NCBI GenBank assembly: GCA_000969725.1
Contig: JXSR01S061613.1
Direction: 5' to 3' (one strand)
Source of the DNA: Ophiothrix spiculata
Taxonomy: Eukaryota; Echinodermata; Ophiuroidea; Amphilepidida; Ophiotrichidae
DNA length: 44,585 bases
Below, piece by piece: positions 9,390 to 18,947 of the stretch. Within the stretch, counting starts at the first letter, position 1. Each line of letters begins with the position of its first letter. Below the pieces are notes generated by a model that was not told the DNA's origin, did not search any database, and saw only the letters and a list, made by a program, of their open reading frames with translations. The translations under genes were made by a program, and so were the position numbers.

Positions 9390-9601
9390 TGTGCGCTTGG
9401 CCAGTGACTCCTAGTTGAAGCAAAACGATTGTGACGGTGACCTGACGGCAGCGTAATAATAGGTAGTAGTGCTATGAGAATTTGTTCACAAGTTTAGTAG
9501 CGCTATACAAAAGCTGTATATTATTATTATTATTATAGAAAAGCATGTTTCATATGGCAATTGGATTCATTAACCTACCCTGCGAGCCAAATTGGCATAA
9601 C

Positions 9602-10104
9602 TTAATAAGGGGTATTGGACAAGTTCAGCATCGTCCCCAAATTTTTCCCCAAATATTTTGAGATTTTTGCATAAAATTAAGTATTAGTGGTAATAATGAC
9701 AGCATGCAAAGTTTCATTGTCATATCCTATATTTAAATATTCTTTTATTTCTAACTATCATTGTCGACAACCATAAATACTGCCCCTATAGTTGAATTTT
9801 TAAAATTGGCCTTTTCAGGAGATCTAATGCAAACCCAAAATTTCTTTTGATTTATCTGCAATCATTGATGTGAAAGGAATGTTTTACAAGCAAATATTTG
9901 GCTCTCTTGTAATATATAACATCAAGAATACGTTTATAGAATAGCCTCGTACCTAAAATCAACAAACAAATTAAAATTTTTGACTTTTCTGAAGGTACTG
10001 ATCAAAATGTTCCCGATATCTGGTAATTGACTGTTACTTTCTAACATATGAAGTGTAAATCATCCACAAATTCAATTTCAAAATTTTGTCCAATGCCCCT
10101 TTAA
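9602..10104. mobile_element. TIR element (about 500 bp)
   Basis: TAAGGGGTATTGGACAAG at the left and the complement TTGTCCAATGCCCCTTTA at the right, with TTAA at the left edge and TTTAA at the right. Interior AT-rich without coding. Upstream at 9505-9540 there is a SINE/LINE-tail-like piece (GCGCTATACAAAAGCTGTAT plus ATTATT repeats). Confidence 0.6.
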
Positions 10105-10197
10105 ACATCAGACATACTGTGAAGGTTTTTTTTGTTGTTGTTTTTCTTAAAAACTATTCCAGTGGACTTGGGTCACTGTTGCATTCCGATATGCAAT

Positions 10198-10477
10198 TAG
10201 GCCAAAAAAAATAAATTGTTATGTTGCCCTCAGCGACCGACCCTATTCAAAAATTTAAAAAACAAATATTAGGGTCAGGAAAGCACCCAATTTTGCTCAG
10301 ATTGGGTGTTTCTTTGAGAAAATATCTTGAAAATAGTGGAAAATGCACCCAAATTTGGTACTTATGGTGCTTTTTTAAAAAAATAATTTTAAAAAAAATT
10401 ATTTTCCGACCGACCGACTCAATTTTTCAGAAATCCCACTTGAGGGCAACACAACAATGAATTTTTTTTTTGCCTTA
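10198..10477. mobile_element. TIR element family E, copy 1
   Basis: TAGGCCAAAAAAAATAAATT, TTGCCCTCAGCGACCGACC at the left; GACCGACCGACTC and GAGGGCAACACAACAATGAA, GCCTTATA at the right. The same inverted ends bound 20653-21034 and 35050-35454. Non-autonomous. Confidence 0.82.
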
Positions 10478-10646
10478 TAGAAGTGGGCAAAACCTGAGAT
10501 AACAATTCAAATGTTAGCTATACCTTAAATCTGCCATACCTTAAAATTTTGGGCAATAACAATGCTTAGACATACTGAGATGGTTAAAACAGACTTTCAG
10601 TACTAGGTGAAAATTCACATACCTTGAATTTTCACATACCTTGAAT

Positions 10647-10675
10647 TTTCAACATGTAACACATGTCCTCATCAG
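10647..10675 (-). other. Hammerhead-like hairpin motif, left Penelope repeat
   Basis: The minus strand reads CTGATGAG, then a stem GACATGT / ACATGTT (one wobble or mismatch) around GTT, then GAAAATTC. This is the decayed partner of the motif at 10938-10966. A stem III-like hairpin AATTC/GAATT follows; no clear stem I. Confidence 0.45.
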
Positions 10676-10937
10676 AAGAAATCCTGTGATGTTGTGAGGA
10701 TTCTTGACCTCCTATGACCTTGGTGGCGATAATCAGAAGACCATTATATAAGGAGGACAATTCCAATCCTTGGTCACAGTTCAATGAAGGTTTCTTCTTT
10801 TTGATGTAAATGGCCTCCCGCACTTGACAGGGATACTCTCTGTCTTCTCTGTCCAAAACTCTAGTATTGTCCCAATCAATAGTATGGCCGGTGGTGGAAA
10901 AATGTTCTGCCACTGCAGATAATTTGCGGGATTTCTT

Positions 10938-10966
10938 CTGATGAGGACATGTGTTACATGTCGAAA
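10938..10966 (+). other. Hammerhead-like hairpin motif, right Penelope repeat
   Basis: CTGATGAG (10938-10945), perfect 7-bp stem GACATGT/ACATGTC (10946-10952, 10956-10962), then GAAA (10963-10966). It is followed by a small hairpin AATTC…GAATT. This resembles the CUGAUGA-stem II-GAAA core of hammerhead ribozymes, which are reported in Penelope-like elements. One extra purine sits before the stem and I cannot pair a stem I, so self-cleavage is not supported. Confidence 0.5.
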
Positions 10967-11199
10967 ATTCAAGGTATGTGAATTTTCATCTAGTGCTGAA
11001 AGTCTGTTTTAACCATCTCAGTATGTTTATCTACCAGCACGTATGAACTTTCATTCGAATGCTTAGACAGTCAGTCAACATTTGGTACGAAATATGGATC
11101 AAGAAGACCTGCAATTCAATATTTTTGCAATTATGATGCAGATCTGGAAAATTTGGCCCTTTTTTTAGAAACTGTGATAGAGGGGGCCCATGCCAGGGT

Positions 11200-11360
11200 T
11201 TGGGAATAAATCCATACATACATACATATACATACACTGGCATTTGTAAAGCACCTTTTCTTAACCGAAAGGATACAAAGCGCTGAGAAGAGAGAAGGAA
11301 AAAAGGAAGGAAGAGGACACAACCGACTAATTAGGGAAAAGGCGACATTTGATGGACTTG
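11200..11360. repeat. SINE/LINE-tail-like repeat
   Basis: A (CATA)n tract at 11213-11235 is followed by GCATTTGTAAAGCACCTTTT, CTTAACCGAAAGGATACAAA and GCGCTGAGAAG. The pairing of a TTTATAAAGCGC-type box with a later AAAGCGCT box is common in tails of SINE/LINE elements of marine invertebrates. Family not identified. Confidence 0.4.
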
Positions 11361-11537
11361 AAGTGGTGGAGCCTTTGGCCACAGTAGGGATCTTATTTCA
11401 TAGGTGTGGCGCTGAGGTAGAAAAAGCCATATCGCCAGTCAGAGTACGAGTCCTTGGAGAGCTAATGTGCATAATCCAAATGTGCATCGATATCAGAATT
11501 ATAGGACATATTATGGCAAAAAACAAAGACAACTTAC

Positions 11538-11721
11538 TTTTAATCATGCTGACATCATTGGCGCCATCACCTATAGCTAACGTGACAGCACTTTTATATC
11601 TTTTGACTAGATCTACAACATCTGCTTTCTGTAGTGGCGTCACTCTGCAGCATATGACCGTCTTGCAATAGCAGGCCGCTTCTAGAAACTTCTCTTCTAT
11701 TGCTGGATCCAGGGCAAAGGC
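11538..11721 (-). CDS. P4-ATPase (ATP8B-like) exon E12: P-domain hinge GDGAND
   Basis: 184 nt, acceptor TATTTTACAG and donor GTAAGTTGTC, phase 0 in and phase 1 out. It reads [40 protein letters not shown] and [20 protein letters not shown] then [11 protein letters not shown] and [10 protein letters not shown] are invariant P4 motifs; the Asp residues of GDGAND complete the Mg-binding site of the P-domain. Confidence 0.96.
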
Positions 11722-11799
11722 CTGTAAAATACAAAGGTTAAACTGGTTGATTCCAAAATCTGTTTTTGTTTATGACATACAGTAGTAAAGTGTTTTGGG

Positions 11800-12430
11800 G
11801 TTTTTTTTTTGGGGGGGGGTTCTTTTGTTAAGACTACCTAAATAAGGTGATTTCAACCCCAAACCAGTGATAAGCTCTAGAGTAAAAATAGGCCCGAAAT
11901 GTGCCACAAATGACAAAAAAAAATCATTTTGGGCCAATTTTGGCAATATTTAAGTCATTGAATATGTTCATAGCAAAAGGGTGTTTATTTTTTTTTATTT
12001 TTTTTTTTTTTTGGGGGGGGGGTACTTTTGTTAAGACTACCTAAATAAAGTGATTTCAACCTTAAATCAGTGATAAGCTCTAGAGTAAAAAATAGGCCCA
12101 AAATATGCCACAATGACAAAAGAAAATCATTTTGGGCCGATTTTGGATATATTTTGGCAATATTTCAAAAAGTAAGTCAAATATCAAAAAATTGAGAAAT
12201 GCGTTTCTAGATTCTAAAAAAGCATAAGAGGTCCAACTTTTATTTTTGCAATATTTAGTTAGGTTGTTTACAAATACATTGGGCTAAGAACAAGGGTTTT
12301 TGGACCCTTTAAAGTCATACAATTTGGTCCAAAACTGACCTAGGCATCATCTTCTACATGAAAATCTAGAAATGTATACTGATATATGGATTTAATTATC
12401 GGTTGCTAAGTTTTTAATTGAAATTTGGCT
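11800..12430. repeat. Direct duplication plus partial copy of MITE family F
   Basis: 11830-11965 and 12028-12165 are direct repeats (TTTTGTTAAGACTACCTAAA, AGTGATAAGCTCTAGAGTAA, ATCATTTTGGGCC). From about 12180 the sequence resembles the right half of 23830-24426 (GAAATGCGTTTCTAGATTCT, TTTTTGGACCCT, GGATTTAATTAT, TTGCTAAG). Long T and G homopolymers precede each direct repeat. Confidence 0.7.
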
Positions 12431-12713
12431 CGGAGATGTGTCACAATCTTAATCACTGAGGAACACAAACTTTATTTGTAAATTTGAAAATTGTTAAGAT
12501 TTTAAAAGAGCGACTACTGGGGAATCAAATTGTGCTACTTTTAATGTTGGGAAGAAAATTTTTCTGCCAAAAATTGGAAAATAAGTTCTTTAGAAAAAAG
12601 GATGAAACTTGGCTTCCATAAGCAGAGTTTAATACAATGTTAGTTGTAATCCTATGGCATTTTCCTTAGTGTTTCAATTTCTTTTGAGGTTCCTTAATTT
12701 CTAAACCACTTAC

Positions 12714-13013
12714 CAGACAGGCACCTGTGACGATTAAGGCAAAACTATAAATATCCTTGACATCATCAAAGTCCTTGCTCTGCAGCGACACCTCATCTGC
12801 ATCAACCCCTTCCAACTCCTCTGCCGTCTTGATGCCGACCGTCTCGCGTATCTTATGCAGGGCATCGAACACAGACTTCTTAGCTTCCTCTTCTTCCGTG
12901 GCATTGAGGACAAAGACCTCGTTGAACTCTTCCGTCAGGAGACGGCAGGAATAGCCGATGTTGATTGCTGTCTCTTGTTTGTCGCCTGTCAGGACCCATA
13001 ACTTGATGTCAGC
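12714..13013 (-). CDS. P4-ATPase (ATP8B-like) exon E11: P-domain, TGDKxET
   Basis: Exactly 300 nt (100 codons, phase 0 both ends), acceptor TTCCACTCCAG and donor GTAAGTGG. It reads [40 protein letters not shown] and on through an acidic linker ([20 protein letters not shown]) to [30 protein letters not shown] is the P-domain motif coordinating phosphate transfer. Residues about 40-85 of the exon form the variable charged insert typical of ATP8A/ATP8B. Codon use is visibly more GC-rich here than in neighbouring exons. Confidence 0.96.
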
Positions 13014-14119
13014 CTGGAGTGGAATAGGAGAGAAGAGAAAAATAAATAGGTATGTTTGAAGGATTGTAGCTGGTGGGGGACACTCACATATGGACAGGAT
13101 ACATAAGTATAGCAGGTAAAGGCCCCTTTTTCACGTGAACCCACCTCTTTAGACCTCCATTTGCAGCATGATTCAGTTCTTTTCCCCCTCCCCCTTACTT
13201 AAACCAAAATACAGCAGTTTGGTTTCAACTACTAAAATAAATTAAAGACATCTAAAATGTTTCTTCTCAGTATGCTATTTTTATCCGAACCTTCAGTTCA
13301 CCAGACCCTCCCCCCTCCCCCCAATAAAAAAGATAATCAGATTCAAAGAATATTTTCTGCACAAAATCAATTAAGTACGTCCCAATCCAACACTTCATGC
13401 CAGATATATCTACCATTTTTGAATTTGAGTGCCCTCTGCCGATTACGATTGTAATTATACTGGTAAACTATCAATCAATCAACCAATCAACAATCAATCA
13501 ATCGTCCGACCATATCCACCTTGTGAAGATTTTCAATAGTTTCAGGTACTCCGTCTTGTAATTTATCTTCAATAGCCGTGGCCCCTAGTAATACCATCTC
13601 AGCTTCAATCTCATCATAAACCGCACCCCTCTTATTTCAATCAATCAATCATCCGACCATACCCACCTTGTGAAGATTTTCAATAGTTTCAGGCACTCTG
13701 TCTTGTAATTTATCTTCAATAGCTGTGGCACCAAGTAATACCATCTCAGCTTCAATCTCATCATAAACCGCACCCCTTTTATTTCAATCAATCAATCAAT
13801 CATACCCACCGTGTGAAGATTTTCCCGCGTTTCAGGCACTCCATCTTGTAATTTATCTTCAATAGCTGTGGCCCCTAGTAATACCATCTCAGCTTCAATC
13901 TCTTCATAAACCGCACCCCTTTTATTTCAATCAATCAATCAATCAATCATACCCACCTTGTGAAGATTTTCCCGCGTTTCAGGCACTCCATCTTGTAATT
14001 TATCTTCAATAGCCGTGGCCCCTAGTAATACCATCTCAGCTTCAATCTCATCATAAACTTCACCCCCTTTTATTTCAATCAATCAATCAATCATACTCAC
14101 CTTGTGAAGATTTTTAATA

Positions 14120-14953
14120 CAGGGTGTGCCAATAAAAACGCAAGATTTTTCGTGAATTTTTCCTGAGAGAATTAGGCTTTATGTAATAAAAACAATTATC
14201 ACATGTTATTGTACATAANNNNNNNNNNNNNNNNNNNNNNNNNNNNNNNNNNNNNNNNNNNNNNNNNNNNNNNNNNNNNNNNNNNNNNNNNNNNNNNNNN
14301 NNNNNNNNNNNNNNNNNNNNNNNNNNNNNNNNNNNNNNNNNNNNNNNNNNNNNNNNNNNNNNNNNNNNNNNNNNNNNNNNNNNNNNNNNNNNNNNNNNNN
14401 NNNNNNNNNNNNNNNNNNNNNNNNNNNNNNNNNNNNNNNNNNNNNNNNNNNNNNNNNNNNNNNNNNNNNNNNNNNNNNNNNNNNNNNNNNNNNNNNNNNN
14501 NNNNNNNNNNNNNNNNNNNNNNNNNNNNNNNNNNNNNNNNNNNNNNNNNNNNNNNNNNNNNNNNNNNNNNNNNNNNNNNNNNNNNNNNNNNNNNNNNNNN
14601 NNNNNNNNNNNNNNNNNNNNNNNNNNNNNNNNNNNNNNNNNNNNNNNNNNNNNNNNNNNNNNNNNNNNNNNNNNNNNNNNTGATTTACCCGCCCATCTAA
14701 TTTGCATATTTTGATAGAAAACAAAGAAATTAAAATCAAGCATATCTTGGCAACCGTATGTCTGATTTCCTTCAAACAAAGACCATTTTGCTCAGTGTTT
14801 TAAGCTTTACTTGTTCAATGTAATCAAGTGCCTCTAAATGCAGTTTCTAATTTCCAGAAACATCCTTTCGACCCACCTTAAATGAGAAAAATCGCCTGCT
14901 TATATTTTAAATATTTTTGTTTTCAAATCTTGCGTTTTTATTGGCACACCCTG
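14120..14953. mobile_element. Tc1/mariner-like TIR element inserted in an E10 array copy (contains assembly gap)
   Basis: Perfect 29-bp terminal inverted repeats (14120-14148 and 14925-14953) starting CAGGGTGTGCCAATAAAAAC, flanked by TA on both sides (14118-14119, 14954-14955). Removing the element and one TA restores the array copy (TTTTAATAGTTTCAGG, against TTTTCAATAGTTTCAGG elsewhere). TA target duplication and CAG-type ends are typical of the Tc1/mariner superfamily. Ns fill 14219-14680, so true length and any transposase remnant are unknown; visible flanks show no recognisable transposase. The ORFs spanning the Ns are artefacts. Confidence 0.88.
14219..14680. other. Assembly gap (Ns)
   Basis: Run of 462 undetermined bases inside the Tc1/mariner-like element. 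The number of Ns may be a placeholder. Because the gap sits in a tandem array, array copy number in this assembly may also be unreliable. Confidence 0.99.
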
Positions 14954-15200
14954 TAGTTTCAGGCACACCGTCTTGTAATTTATCTTCAATAGCTGTGGCC
15001 CCTAGTAATACCATCTCAGCTTCAATCTCTTCATAAACTGTACCCCCTTTTATTTCAATCAATCAATCAATCAATCATACTCACCTTGTGAAGATTTTCA
15101 ATAGTTTCAGGCACACCGTCTTGTAATTTATCTTCAATAGCTGTGGCCCCTAGTAATACCATCTCAGCTTCAATCTCTTCATAAACCGTACCCCTTTTAT

Positions 15201-15233
<33 letters not shown>

Positions 15234-15679
15234 ACCCACCTTGTGAAGATTTTCAATAGTTTCAGGCACTCCGTCTTGTAATTTATCTTCAATAGCTGTG
15301 GCACCTAGTAATACCATCTCAGCTTCAATCTCTTCATAAACTGTACCCCCTTTTATTTCAATCAATCAATCAATCATACCCACCTTGTGAAGATTTTCAA
15401 TAGTTTCAGGCACACCGTCTTGTAATTTATCTTCAAGAGCTGTGGCACCTAGTAATACCATCTCAGCTTCAATCTCTTCATAAACTTCACCCCCTTTTAT
15501 TTCAATCAATCATTCAATCAATCAATCAATCATACCCACCTTGTGAAGATTTTCAATAGTTTCAGGCACACTGTCTTGTAATTTATCTTCAATAGCTGTG
15601 GCCCCTAGTAATACCATCTCAGCTTCTATCTCTTCATAAACTGTACCCCCTTTTGTTTCAATCAATCAATCATACCCAC

Positions 15680-15818
15680 CTTGTGAAGATTTTCAATAGT
15701 TTCAGGCACTCCGTCTTGTAATTTATCTTCAATAGCTGTGGCCCCTAGTAATACCATCTCAGCTTCAATCTCTTCATAAACTGCATCCAATTTGCCCTCC
15801 CTGTCATCTAATGAGGTC
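15680..15818 (-). CDS. P4-ATPase (ATP8B-like) exon E10: P-domain; parent of a tandem exon array
   Basis: 139 nt, acceptor GTACTTTTTAG and donor GTGGGTATG, phase 2 in and phase 0 out. It reads [40 protein letters not shown] and TIENLHK. [19 protein letters not shown] is universal in class 1 P4-ATPases. This is the only copy with the full 5' part of the exon and a pyrimidine-rich acceptor; the nine neighbouring copies (13520-15640) hold only the last 101 nt. The donor GTGGGT is weaker than the GTGAGT in two of the copies. Confidence 0.95.
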
Positions 15819-16401
15819 CTAAAAAGTACACAATGCAAATGTATTAGCAAGAGGTTAAAGTGGCAAATCATTGTATTCACCCTATTGCAATTTGGTCGGT
15901 TATTGTGTAGACTTAGTGCACACAATTTACTTTTTAGCATTTTGTGTGCATGCACTCACGGCAATGAACAGGTCAATGAATATATAAAGCTTTGCCGTGC
16001 ACCACAGTGGTATGTACAAAAGTCAATAACATTATTATCATTTGTCATTTAATTCTAACAAAGTTATTGTCAAATGATGCTGCTTTCTGTGGTCAGGACA
16101 TGTTCGAAGCTGTTCAAGGAATTTGCATTGATGGAGAAATGACATTTTCACAGGTAAATTTATCGTAGATGCAAAAAAGATTTTCTACACGTACTTGCCA
16201 GCTTGCCCTATCAATTTGTTACCTGCGCCACCAAAAGCCATATCAGCATTCGGATACTCTCCTTATCCTAAATACGGGTATTAGAATTTTGATAGATTTT
16301 TGATACGTGGGTATCCAAATTCAGATCGTATCCGAATTGTGAGTATCGGCGAACTGATATTCCATGAAATAAGAATAATTGAAAACTAGCAATGAACTTA
16401 C

Positions 16402-16499
16402 GATGCTTCTTTAAATCGTTTCCTCCATTCTAAGTAGTAATCCTCTGATATATCCTTCATAGCTAGGCACAGGGTACGCAATCCTTCATTAGCAAATTC
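16402..16499 (-). CDS. P4-ATPase (ATP8B-like) exon E9: N-domain end
   Basis: 98 nt, acceptor TTTATCAG and donor GTAAGTTCATTG, phase 0 in and phase 2 out. It encodes [20 protein letters not shown] then [12 protein letters not shown]. The EGLRTLCLA block (EGLRTLxxAY in the family) is the conserved return from N-domain to P-domain. The final Ser codon is split with E10. Confidence 0.94.
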
Positions 16500-16650
16500 C
16501 TGATAAACAAATATAATGTTCAAGGGTTAAAACAGGATGATACAAATGGTTAACTCCTGATGTCTTTCAAAAGAAGGGCATTTGTACCTGTCGAAAGTCA
16601 GGAAGAGATCAAATCTTACACATTCAAAGCAAGGATAGTTTGACAGTTTA

Positions 16651-16756
16651 ATAGGTGTAAATGAAAATACAGAGTAGGAGTACCATTTAAAGGCAATGGG
16701 AACCTGAACTCTGGATTTTCATTTACATTGTCCAAGGAATATTTTGTTTGACCTAT
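16651..16756. mobile_element. Foldback MITE family B, copy 3 (left arm truncated)
   Basis: The right arm TTTTCATTTACATTGTCCAA with end TTTGACCTATA matches the family. The left arm keeps only the inner part (GTAAATGAAAATACAGAGT). Abuts the inverted LINE segment starting about 16770. Confidence 0.7.
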
Positions 16757-16769
16757 AATTTTGACAAAA

Positions 16770-16995
16770 GCATATTCATAAACCAAGAGATGCGCAACAT
16801 AAGTCGCCAACACCACATTTCAAAGGAGGCGATCCTAGACTTGTCTGCTTTTGTCAGTGTCCACGATTAACAACCATATGTAGCAATTGGAAAAATGAGC
16901 GCAGAGACCAGTCGCTTTTTCGATGCTTTGGGGATGCCTGTCAGTCCAGATTTTATATTAAGACCAACCATAGCTGATTTGGCCATTGCCATACG
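16770..16995 (-). pseudogene. LINE ORF2 segment (inverted part)
   Basis: The minus strand reads AMAKSAMVGLN, SGLTGIPKASKKRLVSALIF, PIATYGC, stop, SWTLTKADKSRIASFEMWCW then RLMLRISWF. FPIATYGCExWTLTKAD and AFEMWCWRRMLRISW are the canonical segment just upstream of the sense part. One Glu codon is now TAA. Confidence 0.82.
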
Positions 16996-17011
16996 TCTTC
17001 GACGATACTTC

Positions 17012-17345
17012 TTCGACGTATGTTGCGCATCTCTTGGTTTATGAAACGGTCAAACATCAGCGTCCTGGAGGAGATACAACCAAAAAGGCGTCTGCTATCT
17101 CATGTCCAAAGCCAGATTTTGAATTATTTTGGACATATTGCAAGACCAGATGGCGACTCCTTAGAGAGAAAGTCATCATGAAAGGTTGTGTCGAAGGGAG
17201 AAGGAAGCCTGGAAGACCTAGAACCAGATGGATAGACCAAATAAAATCTATGGTCGGATGCCCCCTCTATGAACTTTACAACAACCTTGTCCAGGATCAT
17301 CAGAGGTGGCGTGATGTTGTTGCAGTCGCGAGCTGTCAGTCATGA
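17012..17345 (+). pseudogene. LINE ORF2 C-terminus (sense part)
   Basis: It reads RRMLRISWFMKRSNISVLEE, then RRLLSHVQSQILNYFGHIAR and PDGDSLER in one frame. A +1 shift near 17160-17170 leads into KVIMKGCVEGRRKPGRPRTR and WIDQIKSMVGC, ending ASCQS and stop. RRMLRISW, YFGHIAR, GRPRTRWIDQI and QDxxxWRDVV are standard ORF2 C-terminal motifs downstream of the reverse transcriptase. The frameshift shows it is dead. Confidence 0.82.
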
Positions 17346-17456
17346 CAGGACCGTTCCGACCGACCGACCGATATTCATGTTAAACACATATTCAATGATT
17401 TATATAATAGATTTGCGAATTCCCCATCACAATTTCATCTTTGACATTTTTTTGCA

Positions 17457-17505
17457 ATGTTAAGTAACTCTTATCATAAAAAGTCTTGACAGAGTTACTT
17501 AACAT
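17457..17505. repeat. Perfect 15-bp-arm hairpin
   Basis: ATGTTAAGTAACTCT at 17457-17471 and its exact complement at 17491-17505, with a 19-nt loop. The surrounding 17373-18103 is very AT-rich and otherwise unassigned. Confidence 0.8.
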
Positions 17506-18103
17506 TTCTACAAAAAATTTATATTAAAAAATCTCAAGACATTTTTTTCATATTTGTTCAATATATTAAAGTCATATATATAATTTGAGAATTTAGAGAA
17601 AATGTATGCTTATTGATTTTATTTCATCATTCTTTTCTTCATTTGTTAAGTTTTATTGCTTTTTTAAAATTATTTTCTATGTAAAGTGCAAAGTGCTTAA
17701 GTATTAAACATTTTTTACAAAAACATTTCTATTTTTTTATAAATTATTTTCAATAAATTTATCTCTCAGCACTATATAAATTGATATTTTACGATATTAA
17801 ACATCTGTAGAGAAATAATATTGTTTTTTATATTTCATCTTTCTTTTTCATTTGTAACTGAAGTTTTATTTCTTGTTTGTTTTTAATATTGCTAAATGTA
17901 AAGTGCATGGGTATTCTTGAGTATTAATATAACAGTATACTATAAATAAGCTACCAGAAAGATAGTGACAGACTTCAGTTGTGATTAAAGTTTTTACTGC
18001 TTGTTTTCAATAATTTTTATGAGTATGAGTAAAATACGAGTATAAGGACTAAATGTACTACATTTCTACTGTTGTATAATGCTAAAAAACAAAGTTGGGC
18101 ATT

Positions 18104-18410
18104 AACTATTTCACTCCGGCAAGCCGCTCTCAAATGCATGCATGATTGGTCGGAATTTCTAATTCGACGGATTTTTTTCAAATTGCTCTAAAAATAAAAC
18201 TACAAGCGCAAATTGGTTGAAAATTTGTCAGCAAGCAGTTGAAACAAAGGGCTATCTAGCACCATTTTTTGTATTAGCAAAGAGAGTAACCCTGGTGCAC
18301 TACAATTAGCATATGCTATCATAAAGCGAGGTGTCTGTGAGCCGCTCTGAGCGGCTTGCGGTCCAAATAGGACAGATTGTTAAAATTTTATTCCCGAGTG
18401 AAAGAATTAA
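18104..18410. mobile_element. Probable TIR element (about 300 bp)
   Basis: TTTCACTCCGGCAAGCCGCT at the left; GAGCGGCTTGCGG and CCCGAGTGAAAG at the right. The right half also has a local palindrome AGCCGCTCTGAGCGGCTT. Between 18411 and 18947 only a decayed piece near 18637 resembles the next foldback family. Confidence 0.55.
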
Positions 18411-18947
18411 TGGCAATTAAAAAAAGAACAAAAATATTTTCTTTCTTTTCCTGAACTATAGAATGCCTTTTCTGATGGCTTTCTTCAAAACGGGAATTGG
18501 TTTAACTATTTATAATTACATGACCAAGTTTCGACCAATTTACTCTCTTACTGATGTTGTTTCCTATCCATCTGCATATCAGGCTTTTTGTGTAAAAATT
18601 CAACAACTCACTGTATCTCTTTTTACAGGAGCGTACCGTTGTTGATTCGTGATGAATCCACAGTTGATATTTAAATTAGTGCGTCACGCACGGCACGGCG
18701 TTTACAAAAGTGCGTTTACACAGTACTCAAATGTCGGCGCAATGATCATCGCGCGTCGGGCACATAAACTTAAAGTACGTGCAAAAGCCCGGTGATTGGG
18801 AAAAAGATAACTTCAAAGCATCAAACATTCACAAATTAGCACTTTGCACGCTAAATATTTTTATGAAGATGAGTAGGCCTATCTGTTCAATTGAAAACAT
18901 TTAGAATTCAATTCATACGTTTTCAGGAAGATTTTCGTTGTTGGAAA

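Larger units (their letters stand above)
10632..10970 (-). pseudogene. Penelope-like element GIY-YIG region, C-terminal fragment
   Basis: The minus strand reads HQKKSRKLSAVAEHFSTTGH, TIDWDNTRVLDREDREYPCQ and VREAIYIKKKKPSLNCDQGL then ELSSLYNGLL. The pattern AEH…HxIDWDNxxVLDRE…REAIYIKKxxPSLNxDxGxELSxxYxxLL is what I recognise from the C-terminal endonuclease part of Penelope-like reverse transcriptase ORFs. Only this end is present: no reverse transcriptase domain and no start. It lies in the E12-E13 intron in gene orientation. The function in the intact element would be nicking of target DNA. Confidence 0.72.
10576..11030 (-). mobile_element. Penelope-like retroelement fragment flanked by inverted repeats
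   Basis: A GIY-YIG-type C-terminal coding fragment is bracketed by inverted repeats of roughly 105-115 bp. The left copy (about 10576-10692) and right copy (about 10925-11030) match through CATACTGAGATGGTTAAAAC, CTTTCAGTACTAGGTGAAAA, ACATGTCCTCATCAGAAGAA and their complements. Penelope-like elements are known for terminal repeats in direct or inverted orientation. The left repeat contains an extra ACCTTGAATTTTCACAT unit. Each repeat holds a CTGATGAG-hairpin-GAAA motif. Confidence 0.7.
13519..15679 (-). repeat. Tandem array of nine partial E10 copies within the E10-E11 intron
   Basis: Copies of the last 101 nt of E10 occupy about 13520-13620, 13667-13767, 13810-13910, 13957-14057, 14101-15037 (interrupted), 15085-15185, 15240-15340, 15384-15484 and 15540-15640. 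They are separated by a short tract ACCCC(C)TTTTATTT plus (CAAT)n. Period is about 150 bp. All keep a GT donor: GTGGGT in most, GTGAGT in the two at 14101 and 15085, GTGGAT in the first. The base pair before the exon-like part is AG in five copies (13957, 14101, 15240, 15384, 15540) and GG in four. The region before it on the minus strand is purine-rich, so acceptors look weak. Inclusion after E10 would shift frame and stop within 12 codons. Coding differences are few; two copies (13810, 13957) change Ile to Arg. Confidence 0.93.
16770..17372 (+). mobile_element. Non-LTR retrotransposon 3' fragment with 5' inversion
   Basis: The right part (17012-17345, + strand) encodes the C-terminal end of a LINE ORF2. 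The left part (about 16770-16995) encodes, on the minus strand, the segment normally just upstream of it. Both halves contain the same roughly 28-bp stretch (ATGTTGCGCATCTCTTGGTT) in opposite orientation. This head-to-head layout is what twin priming produces. A (CGAC)n-type 3' end follows the stop (17358-17372). Confidence 0.8.

Noticed and set aside
11363-11671. 102-aa plus-strand ORF
   Set aside because: It is the antisense shadow of exon E12.
14114-14779. Long ORFs across 14200-14700
   Set aside because: They run through undetermined bases and are meaningless.
13519-15640. E10 copies as mutually exclusive alternative exons
   Set aside because: Each copy lacks the 5' third of the exon. 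Replacing E10 by a copy after E9 (phase 2) reads TCT TTA TGA, an immediate stop; adding one after E10 also stops. They cannot encode a working variant.
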